IMG/VR virus record: IMGVR_UViG_3300009159_000086
Location: 1-55,442 of that record
Strand: one strand, 5' to 3'
DNA: 55,442 nucleotides
From: a virus
Below are positions 32,313 through 40,696 of this stretch, piece after piece (the first letter of the stretch is position 1; every line of letters starts with the position of its first letter). Made by a program: the position numbers and the translations under genes. The notes under the pieces are model-generated. The model was given only the letters and a program-made list of their open reading frames with translations. It was not told the origin of the DNA and searched no databases.

Positions 32313-34829
32313 ATGTCAAAATTTTATACAAATGCAGTAGAGCACGGTAACAACATTCTCGTTCGCGGTTACGACCGCGGCCGAGCGTTCGAAGAAAAGA
32401 TCCCTTATAAACCAACGATGTATCTGCCCTCGAAGCGTGAAAACGCTGAGTGGAAAGACATTCGTGGAAACAATTTGGATCCTGTCGAATTCTTGTCGAT
32501 GCGTGAAGCTAAGGATTTCATTAAGCAGTATCAAGATATCACCAACTTCAAGATATATGGGATGCCTCGTTTCCTTTACTCCTATCTGAACGAGGAGTAT
32601 CCTAACGAAATCATGTATGACCGCGACCTTATCAAAGTCGCGAATATCGATATCGAGGTGAGCTCGGAGAATGGGTTCCCGAGCGCGGATGTAGCCGCAC
32701 AAGAAATCACCGCAATTACACTCAGAAAAAATGGAATGTATTATGTGTGGGCATATCATGATTATGTGCCTTCGCGCAACGACGTCTATTACTATCAATG
32801 CAATAACGAAAAAGAGCTACTGACTAAGTTCCTAAGCGAGTGGAGTAACGGATATCCTGATGTTGTGATCGGGTGGAATATCATGTTCTTCGATATTCCT
32901 TATCTCGTGCGACGCATGAACCAGATTCTAGGTGAGTCGGCAACGAAAGCTTTCAGTCCGTGGCGTTTCTTCAATGATCGCAGAGTGAAGCGTAAGTATG
33001 GCAAAGAAGAAACAGTATACACTATCGCTGGTATTGCGACTCTAGATTATCTTGAGATGTATCAAAAATTCACTTACACTCAGCAGGAAAGCTATCGTCT
33101 AGATCATATCGGTTTCGTCGAGCTTGGTGAACGTAAGTTAGATTATTCTGAATACGATTCGCTTCATGATTTCTATATCAAGGATTTCCAAAAGTTCATC
33201 GACTATAACATTCGAGACGTTGAGCTGGTTCAAAAACTCGATGATAAGATGAAGCTTATTGATATGGCTCTCGCGCTCGCGTACGACGCGAAGGTGACGC
33301 TGCTAGATATATTCACACAAGTTCGTATGTGGGATGTTATTATCCACAACCATCTACATAAGCAAAAGATTGCAGTTCCGCTCGAAGGAGGCGGCGCTAA
33401 AGATGAAGCATATGTGGGTGCTCACGTCAAGGAACCTAAGCCTGGTGGATATGACTGGGTGATGTCTTTCGACTTGAACAGTCTGTATCCTCATCTTATC
33501 ATGCAGTATAATATCAGTCCCGAAACTCTGTATCGTGATGATCGTGGTCGTGCTGTTAAGACTAGCATTACTGTCGATGAGCTACTAGAAGGTGATATTC
33601 CATCTGTGCCTGATGGATATGGACTTGCTGCGAATGGTTGCTATTTCAAAAAAGATAAGCAAGGATTCCTTCCAGAAATAATGGAGCGTATGTATAATGA
33701 TCGCGTAGTGTATAAAGATAAGATGATTGCTGCTCAAAAGGAGCATGAGGCTACTAGCTCTAAGCAATCATATAATGATATTTCCCGATATAAAAATATG
33801 CAAATGGCTAAAAAAATCCAGCTGAACTCAGCTTACGGTGCTATCGGTAATCCTCATTTCCGTTTCTTTGACATTGATCAAGCAACTGCTATTACTCTTG
33901 GTGGTCAGCTATCAATTCGTTGGGCTGAATCTGAAATGAATAAGTATCTCAATAAACTATTGAAAACAGGGGATTATGATTATGTTATTGCGTCGGATAC
34001 GGATTCGCTTTATATTAGCTTTGACAAGTTGGTACATAGCGTCTTTGGGAAAAGAATTGAATCTGAGGGCTTATCTCCGCAACTCAAAGAGAAGATCGTT
34101 AATTTTCTGGATAAAGTGGCTTCAGAGAAACTGGAACCAGTTATTGATAATATCTATCAAGACCTTGCTGACCGTATGTCTGCCTTCCAGCAAAAAATGA
34201 ATATGAAACGTGAGGTTATCGCTGATCGTGGTATCTGGACTGCGAAGAAACGCTATATCCTAAACGTACACGATTCTGAAGGCGTGCGCTATGCTAAACC
34301 AAAACTAAAGATGTTAGGCATTGAGGCGGTCAAGTCGTCGACTCCTGCTGTGTGTCGTGAAGCTATTAAGAATGCGCTCACTATCATCATGAACCAACCA
34401 GAAGAAGAACTGCATAAGTTTATCGCTGAATTCAAAACCAAATTCTATACTCTATCATTCGAAGAGGTTGCTTTTCCCCGTTCGGTTCAGGATGTCGCTA
34501 AATATAAAAATGAGACCAAGAGTGTTCCTATTCATGTTCGCGGTGCTCTGACATACAATAATAAAATCAAGCAGCTCAAACTACAGAAAAGATATGAGCT
34601 TATCAAAGATGGTGAGAAAGTAAGATTCTCATATCTTAAAATGCCTAATCCACTGCAAGATAATGTGATTACTGCGTTTGCTACGCTTCCACCTGAGTTT
34701 AAACTCGACGAATATATTGACTATGACACACAGTTCGAAAAAGCATTCATGGCTCCGCTTAATGCTATTCTCGATACAATCAGCTGGCACACCGAAAAGC
34801 AGAGCACACTAGAGGATTTCTTTGGATGA
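32313..34829 (+). CDS. 43: DNA polymerase gp43 (family B)
   Basis: An 838-aa replicative polymerase with proofreading. Exo I D113-I-E115 (T4: D112/E114), Exo II GWNIMFFDIPYL, Exo III YNIRDVELV, Pol A SFDLNSLYPHL with D387, Pol B KIQLNSAYGAIGNP, Pol C D562-T-D564. It ends in STLEDFFG, a clamp-binding tail as expected for gp45. It is shorter than T4 gp43 (898 aa). Translation is probably leaderless. The ATGA overlap with the next gene suggests coupling. Confidence 0.97.
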   Translation: MSKFYTNAVEHGNNILVRGYDRGRAFEEKIPYKPTMYLPSKRENAEWKDIRGNNLDPVEFLSMREAKDFIKQYQDITNFKIYGMPRFLYSYLNEEYPNEIMYDRDLIKVANIDIEVSSENGFPSADVAAQEITAITLRKNGMYYVWAYHDYVPSRNDVYYYQCNNEKELLTKFLSEWSNGYPDVVIGWNIMFFDIPYLVRRMNQILGESATKAFSPWRFFNDRRVKRKYGKEETVYTIAGIATLDYLEMYQKFTYTQQESYRLDHIGFVELGERKLDYSEYDSLHDFYIKDFQKFIDYNIRDVELVQKLDDKMKLIDMALALAYDAKVTLLDIFTQVRMWDVIIHNHLHKQKIAVPLEGGGAKDEAYVGAHVKEPKPGGYDWVMSFDLNSLYPHLIMQYNISPETLYRDDRGRAVKTSITVDELLEGDIPSVPDGYGLAANGCYFKKDKQGFLPEIMERMYNDRVVYKDKMIAAQKEHEATSSKQSYNDISRYKNMQMAKKIQLNSAYGAIGNPHFRFFDIDQATAITLGGQLSIRWAESEMNKYLNKLLKTGDYDYVIASDTDSLYISFDKLVHSVFGKRIESEGLSPQLKEKIVNFLDKVASEKLEPVIDNIYQDLADRMSAFQQKMNMKREVIADRGIWTAKKRYILNVHDSEGVRYAKPKLKMLGIEAVKSSTPAVCREAIKNALTIIMNQPEEELHKFIAEFKTKFYTLSFEEVAFPRSVQDVAKYKNETKSVPIHVRGALTYNNKIKQLKLQKRYELIKDGEKVRFSYLKMPNPLQDNVITAFATLPPEFKLDEYIDYDTQFEKAFMAPLNAILDTISWHTEKQSTLEDFFG

Positions 34830-35017
34830 GTAAGAGGTTAGGTCCGAACGATCTTGATAAGATGCCGTTTGAACAAAGAGAAAAATATAGGGACAAGATG
34901 CGAAAAGAAACAGCCTACACTAAATCTTTTAGTACAAGGCAATCTTTTGGTGCGGCTAGTAAAGTTAGGCATATATCTGTTGAAGACTACTTGAAGGAAA
35001 AACAAAATGGCAATTAA
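34826..35017 (+). CDS. Small hypothetical protein downstream of gene 43
   Basis: A 63-aa very basic/charged protein (LGPNDLDKMPFEQREKYRDKMRKE, then SFSTRQSFGAASKVRHISVEDYL). The ATG overlaps the polymerase stop (ATGA), and its own end overlaps the next start. No recognised family. Likely coordinately expressed with the polymerase. Confidence 0.6.
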   Translation: MSKRLGPNDLDKMPFEQREKYRDKMRKETAYTKSFSTRQSFGAASKVRHISVEDYLKEKQNGN

Positions 35018-35297
35018 AGTACCCGCAGAATATGCCGACTACGACTTTGGTTTCACTGGAGTCGATGAAAGCGAAATCAAGCACGATGTTCTACAAGAAC
35101 TAAACGCTAAGGGTGAAGCTCTTACTGCTAAGGAAGAAGAGCTAGCTCATAAGATTAAGGTTCTTGAAAGCATTATCGTACCTCTGCTGAATAATCTAAT
35201 CAAGACAGCAGAGAAAGAATATATCTATTGGCCGAATCGTACTGAGAAGTGTCAGGAGATGTTAGATAAGGTTCTTAGAACCACACGAGGTCTATGA
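35007..35297 (+). CDS. Conserved small phage protein (YWPNR type)
   Basis: A 96-aa helical protein. The C-terminal segment (IIVPLLNNLIKTAEKEYIYWPNRTEKCQEMLDKVLRTT) is a recurrent element of small T4-like phage proteins of unknown function found near replication genes. The N-terminal part is acidic with a heptad-like stretch (KGEALTAKEEELAHKIKVL), suggesting a coiled coil. It overlaps both neighbours. Confidence 0.6.
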   Translation: MAIKVPAEYADYDFGFTGVDESEIKHDVLQELNAKGEALTAKEEELAHKIKVLESIIVPLLNNLIKTAEKEYIYWPNRTEKCQEMLDKVLRTTRGL

Positions 35298-36112
35298 CAT
35301 TTAGTTTCGACAGAGCACTTATTATGACGACGGGGATAGCACTCTCCGTCGTAGCTGCTTGGTATTCTGTCACAGGACTAACATCCATATTTGCTGGTGC
35401 TTTCTGGGCTATCGTTATCCTTGGTGGGACGTTAGAGTTAGGTAAGATCGTACTTGCTTCATGGTTGTACAGGAATTGGAAATATGTTCCGTTCCTAATG
35501 AAAGCATACTTTACTAGTGCGCTTCTGGTTCTTATGCTGATAACAAGTATGGGAATCTTTGGATTTCTGTCGAAAGCTCACTTAGATCAGGTCGCACCGA
35601 GTGGTGATGTAGCCGCTAAGATAGAACGAATAGATAGTAGCATCACGCGCGAGCGCACGCGCATCACGCGAGCGGAGCAGCAACTAAAGCAATTAGATAC
35701 TGCGATTGATTCTATCATCAATAAGAATAATCGCGCTCAGACAGCTTTGCAATTGCGCAATCAACAGAAACCCGAGCGCGCAGGTATATCAGCTGAGATG
35801 AAAGATGCTCAGGCTACTATAGAAAAGCTACTTGATGAAAAAACACCATTGCTTAAGGCTACACGAACGCTGAAGAATGAGGTTGGTCCTATTCGTTACG
35901 TCGCTGAGATGCTCTACGGCGCTGATAGCGAAAAGGACTTGGAGTCGGCGATACGCATTATGATTATGCTACTCGTGCTAGTCATTGATCCGCTAGCCGT
36001 ATTGCTTATCATTGCTGCAAGTAAAAATCTACGACTCGAAGTCGATAAGCTAGACGCAGTCCAGACGAATGGTGATTTCTGGGATCCCGTCACTATTGAA
36101 AAAACGTCTTGA
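35294..36112 (+). CDS. Membrane protein with periplasmic/cytoplasmic coiled coil
   Basis: A 272-aa protein. Three or four hydrophobic segments lie in residues 8-95 (LIMTTGIALSVVAAW, IFAGAFWAIVILGGTL, ALLVLMLITSMGIFGF). A long coiled coil follows at about 105-185 (KIERIDSSITRERTRITRAEQQLKQLD). A further TM is near 215-240 (IMIMLLVLVIDPLAVLLIIAA). This architecture recurs in large phages with unknown function. It starts by ATGA overlap, and its TGA stop lies inside the uvsX promoter's -35 box. Confidence 0.6.
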   Translation: MTFSFDRALIMTTGIALSVVAAWYSVTGLTSIFAGAFWAIVILGGTLELGKIVLASWLYRNWKYVPFLMKAYFTSALLVLMLITSMGIFGFLSKAHLDQVAPSGDVAAKIERIDSSITRERTRITRAEQQLKQLDTAIDSIINKNNRAQTALQLRNQQKPERAGISAEMKDAQATIEKLLDEKTPLLKATRTLKNEVGPIRYVAEMLYGADSEKDLESAIRIMIMLLVLVIDPLAVLLIIAASKNLRLEVDKLDAVQTNGDFWDPVTIEKTS

Positions 36113-36137
36113 CAATCATTCATAACTAGAGTATACT
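36109..36137 (+). promoter_or_regulatory. Early promoter of uvsX
   Basis: TTGACA (36109-36114, containing the upstream TGA), 17 bp, TATACT (36132-36137). An ATG at 36144 lies 6 nt after the -10 box, and a second in-frame ATG with a Shine-Dalgarno sequence lies at 36183. Confidence 0.82.
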
Positions 36138-36182
36138 ATAATCATGTTGAAAGATTGGTTCTTTTTGAGAAGAGGAAGTGAT

Positions 36183-37238
36183 ATGTCACTAAAAGATAAG
36201 TTGATTAAGAATAGTACGATCGAGTTTACGGCTACGTTAGATAACAGTAAGATCTTCACTAAGAAGGACATGATCCCAACTACTGTGCCTATGATTAACG
36301 TGGCATTATCAGGTTCTGTGGACGGTGGCATTACTCCAGGGCTAACTATGCTTGCTGGTCCTTCTAAGCATTTCAAGACTGGTTTCGCCTTGCTCTTAGC
36401 ATCAGCGTTTCTTAAGAAGTATGATGACGGCGTTATTTTGTTCTACGATTCTGAGTTCGGTACGCCTCAATCATATTTCAACACATTCGGTATCGCTTTT
36501 GATAAGGTAGTTCATACGCCTATCATGGACGTCGAAGAACTCAAGTTTGATATCATGAAGCAGTTGACTACTATCGAACGCACTGATCGTGTTATGATTA
36601 TCATCGACTCGATTGGTAATCTTGCTTCAAAGAAAGAAGTCGAAGACGCTCTCAACGAAAAGTCTGTAGCGGATATGTCTCGCGCGAAACAGCTCAAGTC
36701 GTTGTTCCGTATGGTAACTCCGTATCTCACGATGCGCGATATTCCTATGGTTGTTGTCAATCATACATATAAGGAAATCGGTCTTTATCCAAAGGATATC
36801 GTTGGAGGCGGAACTGGTTCCTATTACTCATCAGACGCTATTTGGATCCTTGGTCGTCAGCAGGATAAGGATGCTGATGGTATACAAGGTTATCATTTTG
36901 TTATTAACGTGGAGAAATCAAGATATGTCAGAGAAAAGTCAAAGATTCCAATCACCGTATCATATGAGGGCGGTATTAACCGCTGGAGTGGTTTGCTTGA
37001 TGTTGCTCTTGATGGTGGTTATATCGTAAAGCCTAAGAATGGCTGGTATGCTACTGTAGATAAAGAAACAGGCGAAGTGCATACACCTAACGTGCGTGCG
37101 GCAGATATTGTAGATAATAAAGAGTTCTGGTTGAAAATGTTTAAGGAAACCGATTTCGGTAAGTATATCAAAGATAAATATTCTATGGCACATGGAGCAA
37201 TTCTCGATGAAGAAGGAGACAATGATGACGCTGAGTGA
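36183..37238 (+). CDS. uvsX: Recombinase UvsX (RecA-like)
   Basis: A 351-aa strand-exchange protein. It has MSLKDKLIKNST (T4: MSDLKSRLIKAST), IPMMN-type TVPMINVALSG, Walker A LAGPSKHFKTGF, ILFYDSEFGTPQSYF, Walker B VMIIIDSIGNLASKKEVEDALNEKSVADM, and VVNHTYKE with GGGTGSYYSSDAIWILGRQQ. The start is set by T4 homology and GAGGA at 36172-36176. An upstream in-frame ATG (36144), at the predicted transcript 5' end, would add 13 residues. The acidic C-terminus (DEEGDNDDAE) matches UvsX's acidic tail. Confidence 0.95.
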   Translation: MSLKDKLIKNSTIEFTATLDNSKIFTKKDMIPTTVPMINVALSGSVDGGITPGLTMLAGPSKHFKTGFALLLASAFLKKYDDGVILFYDSEFGTPQSYFNTFGIAFDKVVHTPIMDVEELKFDIMKQLTTIERTDRVMIIIDSIGNLASKKEVEDALNEKSVADMSRAKQLKSLFRMVTPYLTMRDIPMVVVNHTYKEIGLYPKDIVGGGTGSYYSSDAIWILGRQQDKDADGIQGYHFVINVEKSRYVREKSKIPITVSYEGGINRWSGLLDVALDGGYIVKPKNGWYATVDKETGEVHTPNVRAADIVDNKEFWLKMFKETDFGKYIKDKYSMAHGAILDEEGDNDDAE

Positions 37239-37440
37239 GTTTTGGAGTGATGATAAGAGTAAGACTGCCACTATCATATTGGATAATGGCACATATGGCG
37301 TAGAGTTCTATGAGAACAACGAACTCATAGAGTATCGTACGTTTCCCAATAAGTCATTGCGATATGCAGAAGATGCTGCTGAGAATTTCACTCTCGGTAT
37401 CTTGAGGTTTGATCCTCGTGTGTCAGTAAGGATTGACTAA
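37225..37440 (+). CDS. Small hypothetical protein
   Basis: A 71-aa protein (LSEFWSDDKSKTATIILDNGTYGVEFYENNELIEYRTFPNKSLRYAEDAAENFTLGI). It looks like a small beta sheet followed by a helix, of a kind common in T4-like phages between uvsX and 41; no function assigned. AAGGAG at 37213-37218 favours ATG 37225 over 37222. It overlaps uvsX by 14 nt and the next gene by the TAATG pattern. Confidence 0.6.
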   Translation: MTLSEFWSDDKSKTATIILDNGTYGVEFYENNELIEYRTFPNKSLRYAEDAAENFTLGILRFDPRVSVRID

Positions 37441-37784
37441 TGAAAGTCATTGACAATCCAGCTGCTCCACGCTATACTACTGTTGAGAGGTTAGATGTAC
37501 CTAATTTCATTTGTATGCGTATTGAAGAAGGTGAGTTCGAAGGCGTCGTGTTTCACTATGAAAATTTAAAGATTTCTAGTGAAGTTGAAGATAGCGATGA
37601 ACCTTGGCTTAAATTCAATTATCACGTCGTCGAGTCTTTTTGGGCTGACGGAATGTTTGATGGTAAGCTCAAGGAAAACTTCGAAGATACTGTTGCGTGT
37701 ATTCTGCAAGACATTTTAATCAAGCAAGTAGGAAAGATTGGAAATGAAGATAGAGCTGACGATTCTAAAGAATCTGGTTCATAA
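37440..37784 (+). CDS. Conserved hypothetical protein upstream of helicase gene
   Basis: A 114-aa acidic protein (EGVVFHYENLKISSEVEDSDEPWLKFNYHVVESF, then KENFEDTVACILQDILI). This resembles a conserved small protein in the replication cluster of environmental T4-like phages. The C-terminal 13 residues are encoded in the overlap with gene 41. Function unknown. Confidence 0.6.
   Translation: MKVIDNPAAPRYTTVERLDVPNFICMRIEEGEFEGVVFHYENLKISSEVEDSDEPWLKFNYHVVESFWADGMFDGKLKENFEDTVACILQDILIKQVGKIGNEDRADDSKESGS
37450..37478 (+). promoter_or_regulatory. Possible internal early promoter ahead of gene 41
   Basis: TTGACA, 17 bp, TATACT within the start of the preceding gene, 266 nt upstream of the helicase ATG. 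Confidence 0.5.
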
Positions 37785-39165
37785 TGAAGACTTTGCTCGT
37801 AAGACATTACCATTTCTAAAAGAAGAGTATTTCGGTGACTCGTCTGAGCGTCAGGTGTTCAAGCGTATCAATGACTTTATGCTCAAGTATAATAATCGAC
37901 CCACTCGTGAAGCGATTGGGATTGACCTAGAGTCTAGCACTAATCTAAGCGAAGAAGAGCATAAGCGCTCAATGGAACTGGTTCGCGAGCTTGTCGAACC
38001 AGAACCTTCTGATATGACTTGGTTGCTTGAAACAACCGAGGGATTCTGTCAAGAGCGCGCAGTCTATAATGCCATCATGGATAGTATCGCTATTCTTGAT
38101 GGCAAAGATAAGAACAGAACTAAGAACTCGCTTCCAGAAATTCTTGCTGAAGCGTTGGGCGTGTCGTTCGATAGTCATGTCGGTCACGATTTCATTGAGG
38201 ATTTCGAAGAGCGATATGATTTTTATCATCGTAAGGAAGAAAAGATTCCGTTCGACCTAGAGTTGATGAATACTATCACTCGCGGTGGATTATCTCGTAA
38301 GTCACTTAATATCATTCTTGCTGGCACTGGTGCTGGTAAGACTCTGATGATGTGTCATCTTGCTGCGGCTAATCTAACGCTCGGTAAGAACGTCCTGTAT
38401 ATCACTATGGAAATGGCTGAGGAAAAGATCGCTGAGCGTATCGACGCTAATCTGTTGAATGTGCCTCTTGATGATCTTGGTCATCTTCCGAAAGATATGT
38501 ACGATAGTAAGATTGCTCGTGTCAAGTCGAAGACTGAAGGCAAGCTTATCATCAAGGAATATCCTACTGCGTCCGCGCACGTAGGTCACTTTCGTCACCT
38601 CCTGAACGAGCTTAATCTAAAGCGAAGCTTCGTACCCGACATTATTTACATCGACTATCTCAATATCTGCTGCTCTTCTCGAATCAAGACAGGTTCTAAC
38701 GTAAACAGCTATACCTATATCAAGGCTATTGCGGAAGAACTGCGCGGACTTGCTGTCGAAAAGAACGTTCCTATCGTGTCTGCTACTCAAACAACTAGAA
38801 CTGGCTATTCATCAAGCGATCCTGGTCTCGAGGATACTTCCGAGTCTTTTGGTTTGCCTGCTACGGCTGACTTCATGATTGCTCTTGTTCGCACAGACGA
38901 ACTTGACGAAGCGGGTCAGGTCATGGTCAAGCAGCTTAAGAATCGCTACGCTGATCCTGCTATCAACAAGAAATTCGTACTAGGTATCGACAGAACCAAG
39001 ATGCGTCTATTCGACACTGAGGCGTCTGCTCAGGACGATTTGATTGACGATAATCGTGGTGGCAAAACGAAGCGCTCTGATGCTGTTATGGATAATAGCA
39101 AGTTTGGGATGGAAGATCGTGAACGCAGTAAGCCTAAAGCTAAATTCGGAAACTTCAAGTTTTAA
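37744..39165 (+). CDS. 41: Replicative DNA helicase gp41 (DnaB-like)
   Basis: A 473-aa hexameric helicase. The N-terminal domain (ILKNLVHNEDFARKTLPFLKEEYF) resembles T4 gp41. The RecA core has Walker A AGTGAGKT (about residues 193-200), ITMEMAEEKIAERID, Walker B DIIYIDYLNIC near 300, VSATQTTR and LVRTDELDEAG, then KNRYADPAINKKFVLGID with the arginine finger region. AGGAAAG 7 nt before ATG 37744 decides the start over the TTG at 37738. It pairs with primase gp61 (53022). Confidence 0.96.
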   Translation: MKIELTILKNLVHNEDFARKTLPFLKEEYFGDSSERQVFKRINDFMLKYNNRPTREAIGIDLESSTNLSEEEHKRSMELVRELVEPEPSDMTWLLETTEGFCQERAVYNAIMDSIAILDGKDKNRTKNSLPEILAEALGVSFDSHVGHDFIEDFEERYDFYHRKEEKIPFDLELMNTITRGGLSRKSLNIILAGTGAGKTLMMCHLAAANLTLGKNVLYITMEMAEEKIAERIDANLLNVPLDDLGHLPKDMYDSKIARVKSKTEGKLIIKEYPTASAHVGHFRHLLNELNLKRSFVPDIIYIDYLNICCSSRIKTGSNVNSYTYIKAIAEELRGLAVEKNVPIVSATQTTRTGYSSSDPGLEDTSESFGLPATADFMIALVRTDELDEAGQVMVKQLKNRYADPAINKKFVLGIDRTKMRLFDTEASAQDDLIDDNRGGKTKRSDAVMDNSKFGMEDRERSKPKAKFGNFKF

Positions 39166-39169
39166 ACGG

Positions 39170-39176
39170 CTAAATA
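39170..39176 (+). promoter_or_regulatory. Possible late box (CTAAATA)
   Basis: Lies just after the gene 41 stop and just before the early promoter at 39186. The SprT-like gene may be read both early and late. Confidence 0.3.
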
Positions 39177-39185
39177 ATTTCGGTC

Positions 39186-39214
39186 TTGACGAACATGACC
39201 AAATAAAGTATTAT
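39186..39214 (+). promoter_or_regulatory. Early promoter of SprT-like gene
   Basis: TTGACG (39186-39191), 17 bp, TATTAT (39209-39214). AAGGG follows 7 nt before the ATG. Confidence 0.75.
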
Positions 39215-39241
39215 AGTCCAATAAGCAAGAAGGGAAACAAA

Positions 39242-39772
39242 ATGACCCCAGGAGCTTTGGAGTACGCAAATAATAAAGCCAAAATCAGTATTACAGGCGG
39301 CAATAAACATAAACGTAAAATCGTCAAAAATGCTGCACGATGGATGCTAGGATATACTCTAGGCCCTCGATTGGCTAATAATATAACACTTAAGATTAAT
39401 ATCACAGAAAAACTTAAAGATTCAAATGTGTATGGTTCTGTGATATGGGATGACGATAATCATCGCCCGCGCGAGTACGACATGGAACTGTGTAATTATC
39501 TAAAAGATAGCATACTATATAGAATACTTGCTCATGAGATCGTTCATATAAGACAATATGCTACTGGTGATCTAAAAGACCTAGCTACCCATGCTAACTA
39601 TTGTAAGTGGAAAAACACTATGGTTCAGTCGGAAGGTCGGGGAAGCGGTTCGTATTTTGATTTACCTTGGGAAATTGAAGCTCGTAAGCAACAAGGTATT
39701 ATTCTAGGTGATTGGAAACGAGCATACGGATATCGTTTTCGACAAAAGACAGGAGAATTATATAATGAATGA
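39242..39772 (+). CDS. SprT-like zinc metallopeptidase
   Basis: A 176-aa protein. LAHEIVHIRQYATGDL (about residue 98) supplies HExxH, and PWEIEARKQQGI (about 140) gives a downstream Glu, the arrangement of SprT/Wss1-like zincins such as human Spartan. RWMLGYTLGPRLANNITLKINIT precedes it. Small SprT-like proteins are common in T4-like phages; cleavage of DNA-protein crosslinks is a family-level possibility, not shown here. ATG 39242 is chosen because of the promoter and Shine-Dalgarno sequence. It overlaps the glutaredoxin gene by 8 nt. Confidence 0.7.
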   Translation: MTPGALEYANNKAKISITGGNKHKRKIVKNAARWMLGYTLGPRLANNITLKINITEKLKDSNVYGSVIWDDDNHRPREYDMELCNYLKDSILYRILAHEIVHIRQYATGDLKDLATHANYCKWKNTMVQSEGRGSGSYFDLPWEIEARKQQGIILGDWKRAYGYRFRQKTGELYNE

Positions 39773-39989
39773 TCTTACTATCTATAGTACTCCAGGATGC
39801 CCTTGGTGTGAAAAGGCTAAAGATATTTGCGAAGAAAATGGTGTGACTTTCACTGAAATCGTAGTCGGTAAAGATATCGAACGCGACGAGTTTTTTAAGC
39901 AATTTCCTAACGTGAAAACTGCTCCTTTTATTATGAGCAAAGATAAAGCTATTGGTGGATATACTGAACTGTTAAGTCGCTATTCATGA
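39765..39989 (+). CDS. Glutaredoxin
   Basis: A 74-aa thioredoxin-fold protein with TIYSTPGCPWCEKAKDICEE (CPWC active site at about residues 11-14), TAPFIM (cis-Pro motif) and a GGYTEL glutathione-site element. It has the usual size of phage glutaredoxins, which supply electrons to ribonucleotide reductase; a class II reductase is encoded at the window end. AGGAG at 39751-39755 precedes ATG 39765. It overlaps the next gene by 4 nt. Confidence 0.93.
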   Translation: MNDLTIYSTPGCPWCEKAKDICEENGVTFTEIVVGKDIERDEFFKQFPNVKTAPFIMSKDKAIGGYTELLSRYS

Positions 39990-40693
39990 ACAGCACAATT
40001 ATAATTGATAATTTTTTCCCTGATCCTATGGCTGTGCGTGAATTGGCTCTTGCTCAAAACTACACACACAATGGATATGCTACTGCACTAAGAACAGATC
40101 CATTAAATAAAACGGAACCAGCATTTTTCCAACAGTTCACAAAAAGTTTAGTCACCAAGATAACCGACTTAACAGATTGTCAATTAGAAATCGAATTAGG
40201 TTTTCAATACTCGCCAGAATATTACAACATAGGAGTTCCATCGTCCCATATCCATACGGACAATGGACCTTCCTGTGAATTCACTGTTATGGTTTATCTA
40301 AACCCAGATTCGTTTGGAAAAGGATATTTCGGTACTGCATTTTATGAACTCGACGAAATCAAAATGAATAGCTATGCCCATTTCATGGAAACAAAATTCC
40401 ATGAAATGATGGAAGGTAAACGAATTTACTGTTCCGAAGCTCACAGACTTAACGCTGAGGAAAAAGAAAATGTAGTATCTCTTATCAAAGAACACGATTC
40501 GCATTTCAGGCTCGTAGATTACGTTTCTAACGTATTCAATCGTTGTCTGATATTTCCGGCAAATAGACTACATGACGCAGTAGGCTATTTTGGCAAAACG
40601 TTGCAAGATTCGCGACTAGTTCTTATTGGTTTCGCGAAATTGCATTCAAAGGAGACTTATCGTTTTCTTACAGAAAAGCGATATACTAAATAA
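39986..40693 (+). CDS. 2OG-Fe(II) oxygenase-like protein (DUF6445 type)
   Basis: A 235-aa protein. HIHTDNG (about residue 87) gives an HxD iron motif, CEFTVMVYLNP a double-stranded beta-helix strand, GTAFYE follows, and NRCLIFPANRLHDAVGYFG (about 190) carries the distal His, with SRLVLIGFA after it. This fits 2-oxoglutarate/Fe(II) dioxygenases of the DUF6445 kind found in aquatic phages. The substrate is unknown; protein or nucleobase hydroxylation are options. Confidence 0.7.
   Translation: MNSTIIIDNFFPDPMAVRELALAQNYTHNGYATALRTDPLNKTEPAFFQQFTKSLVTKITDLTDCQLEIELGFQYSPEYYNIGVPSSHIHTDNGPSCEFTVMVYLNPDSFGKGYFGTAFYELDEIKMNSYAHFMETKFHEMMEGKRIYCSEAHRLNAEEKENVVSLIKEHDSHFRLVDYVSNVFNRCLIFPANRLHDAVGYFGKTLQDSRLVLIGFAKLHSKETYRFLTEKRYTK
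40685..40692 (+). promoter_or_regulatory. Late promoter box 4 nt before an ATG (ACTAAATA)
   Basis: Overlaps the oxygenase stop codon (TAA 40691-40693) and ends 4 nt before ATG 40697, which has no clear Shine-Dalgarno sequence. Confidence 0.45.
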
Positions 40694-40696
40694 AAA

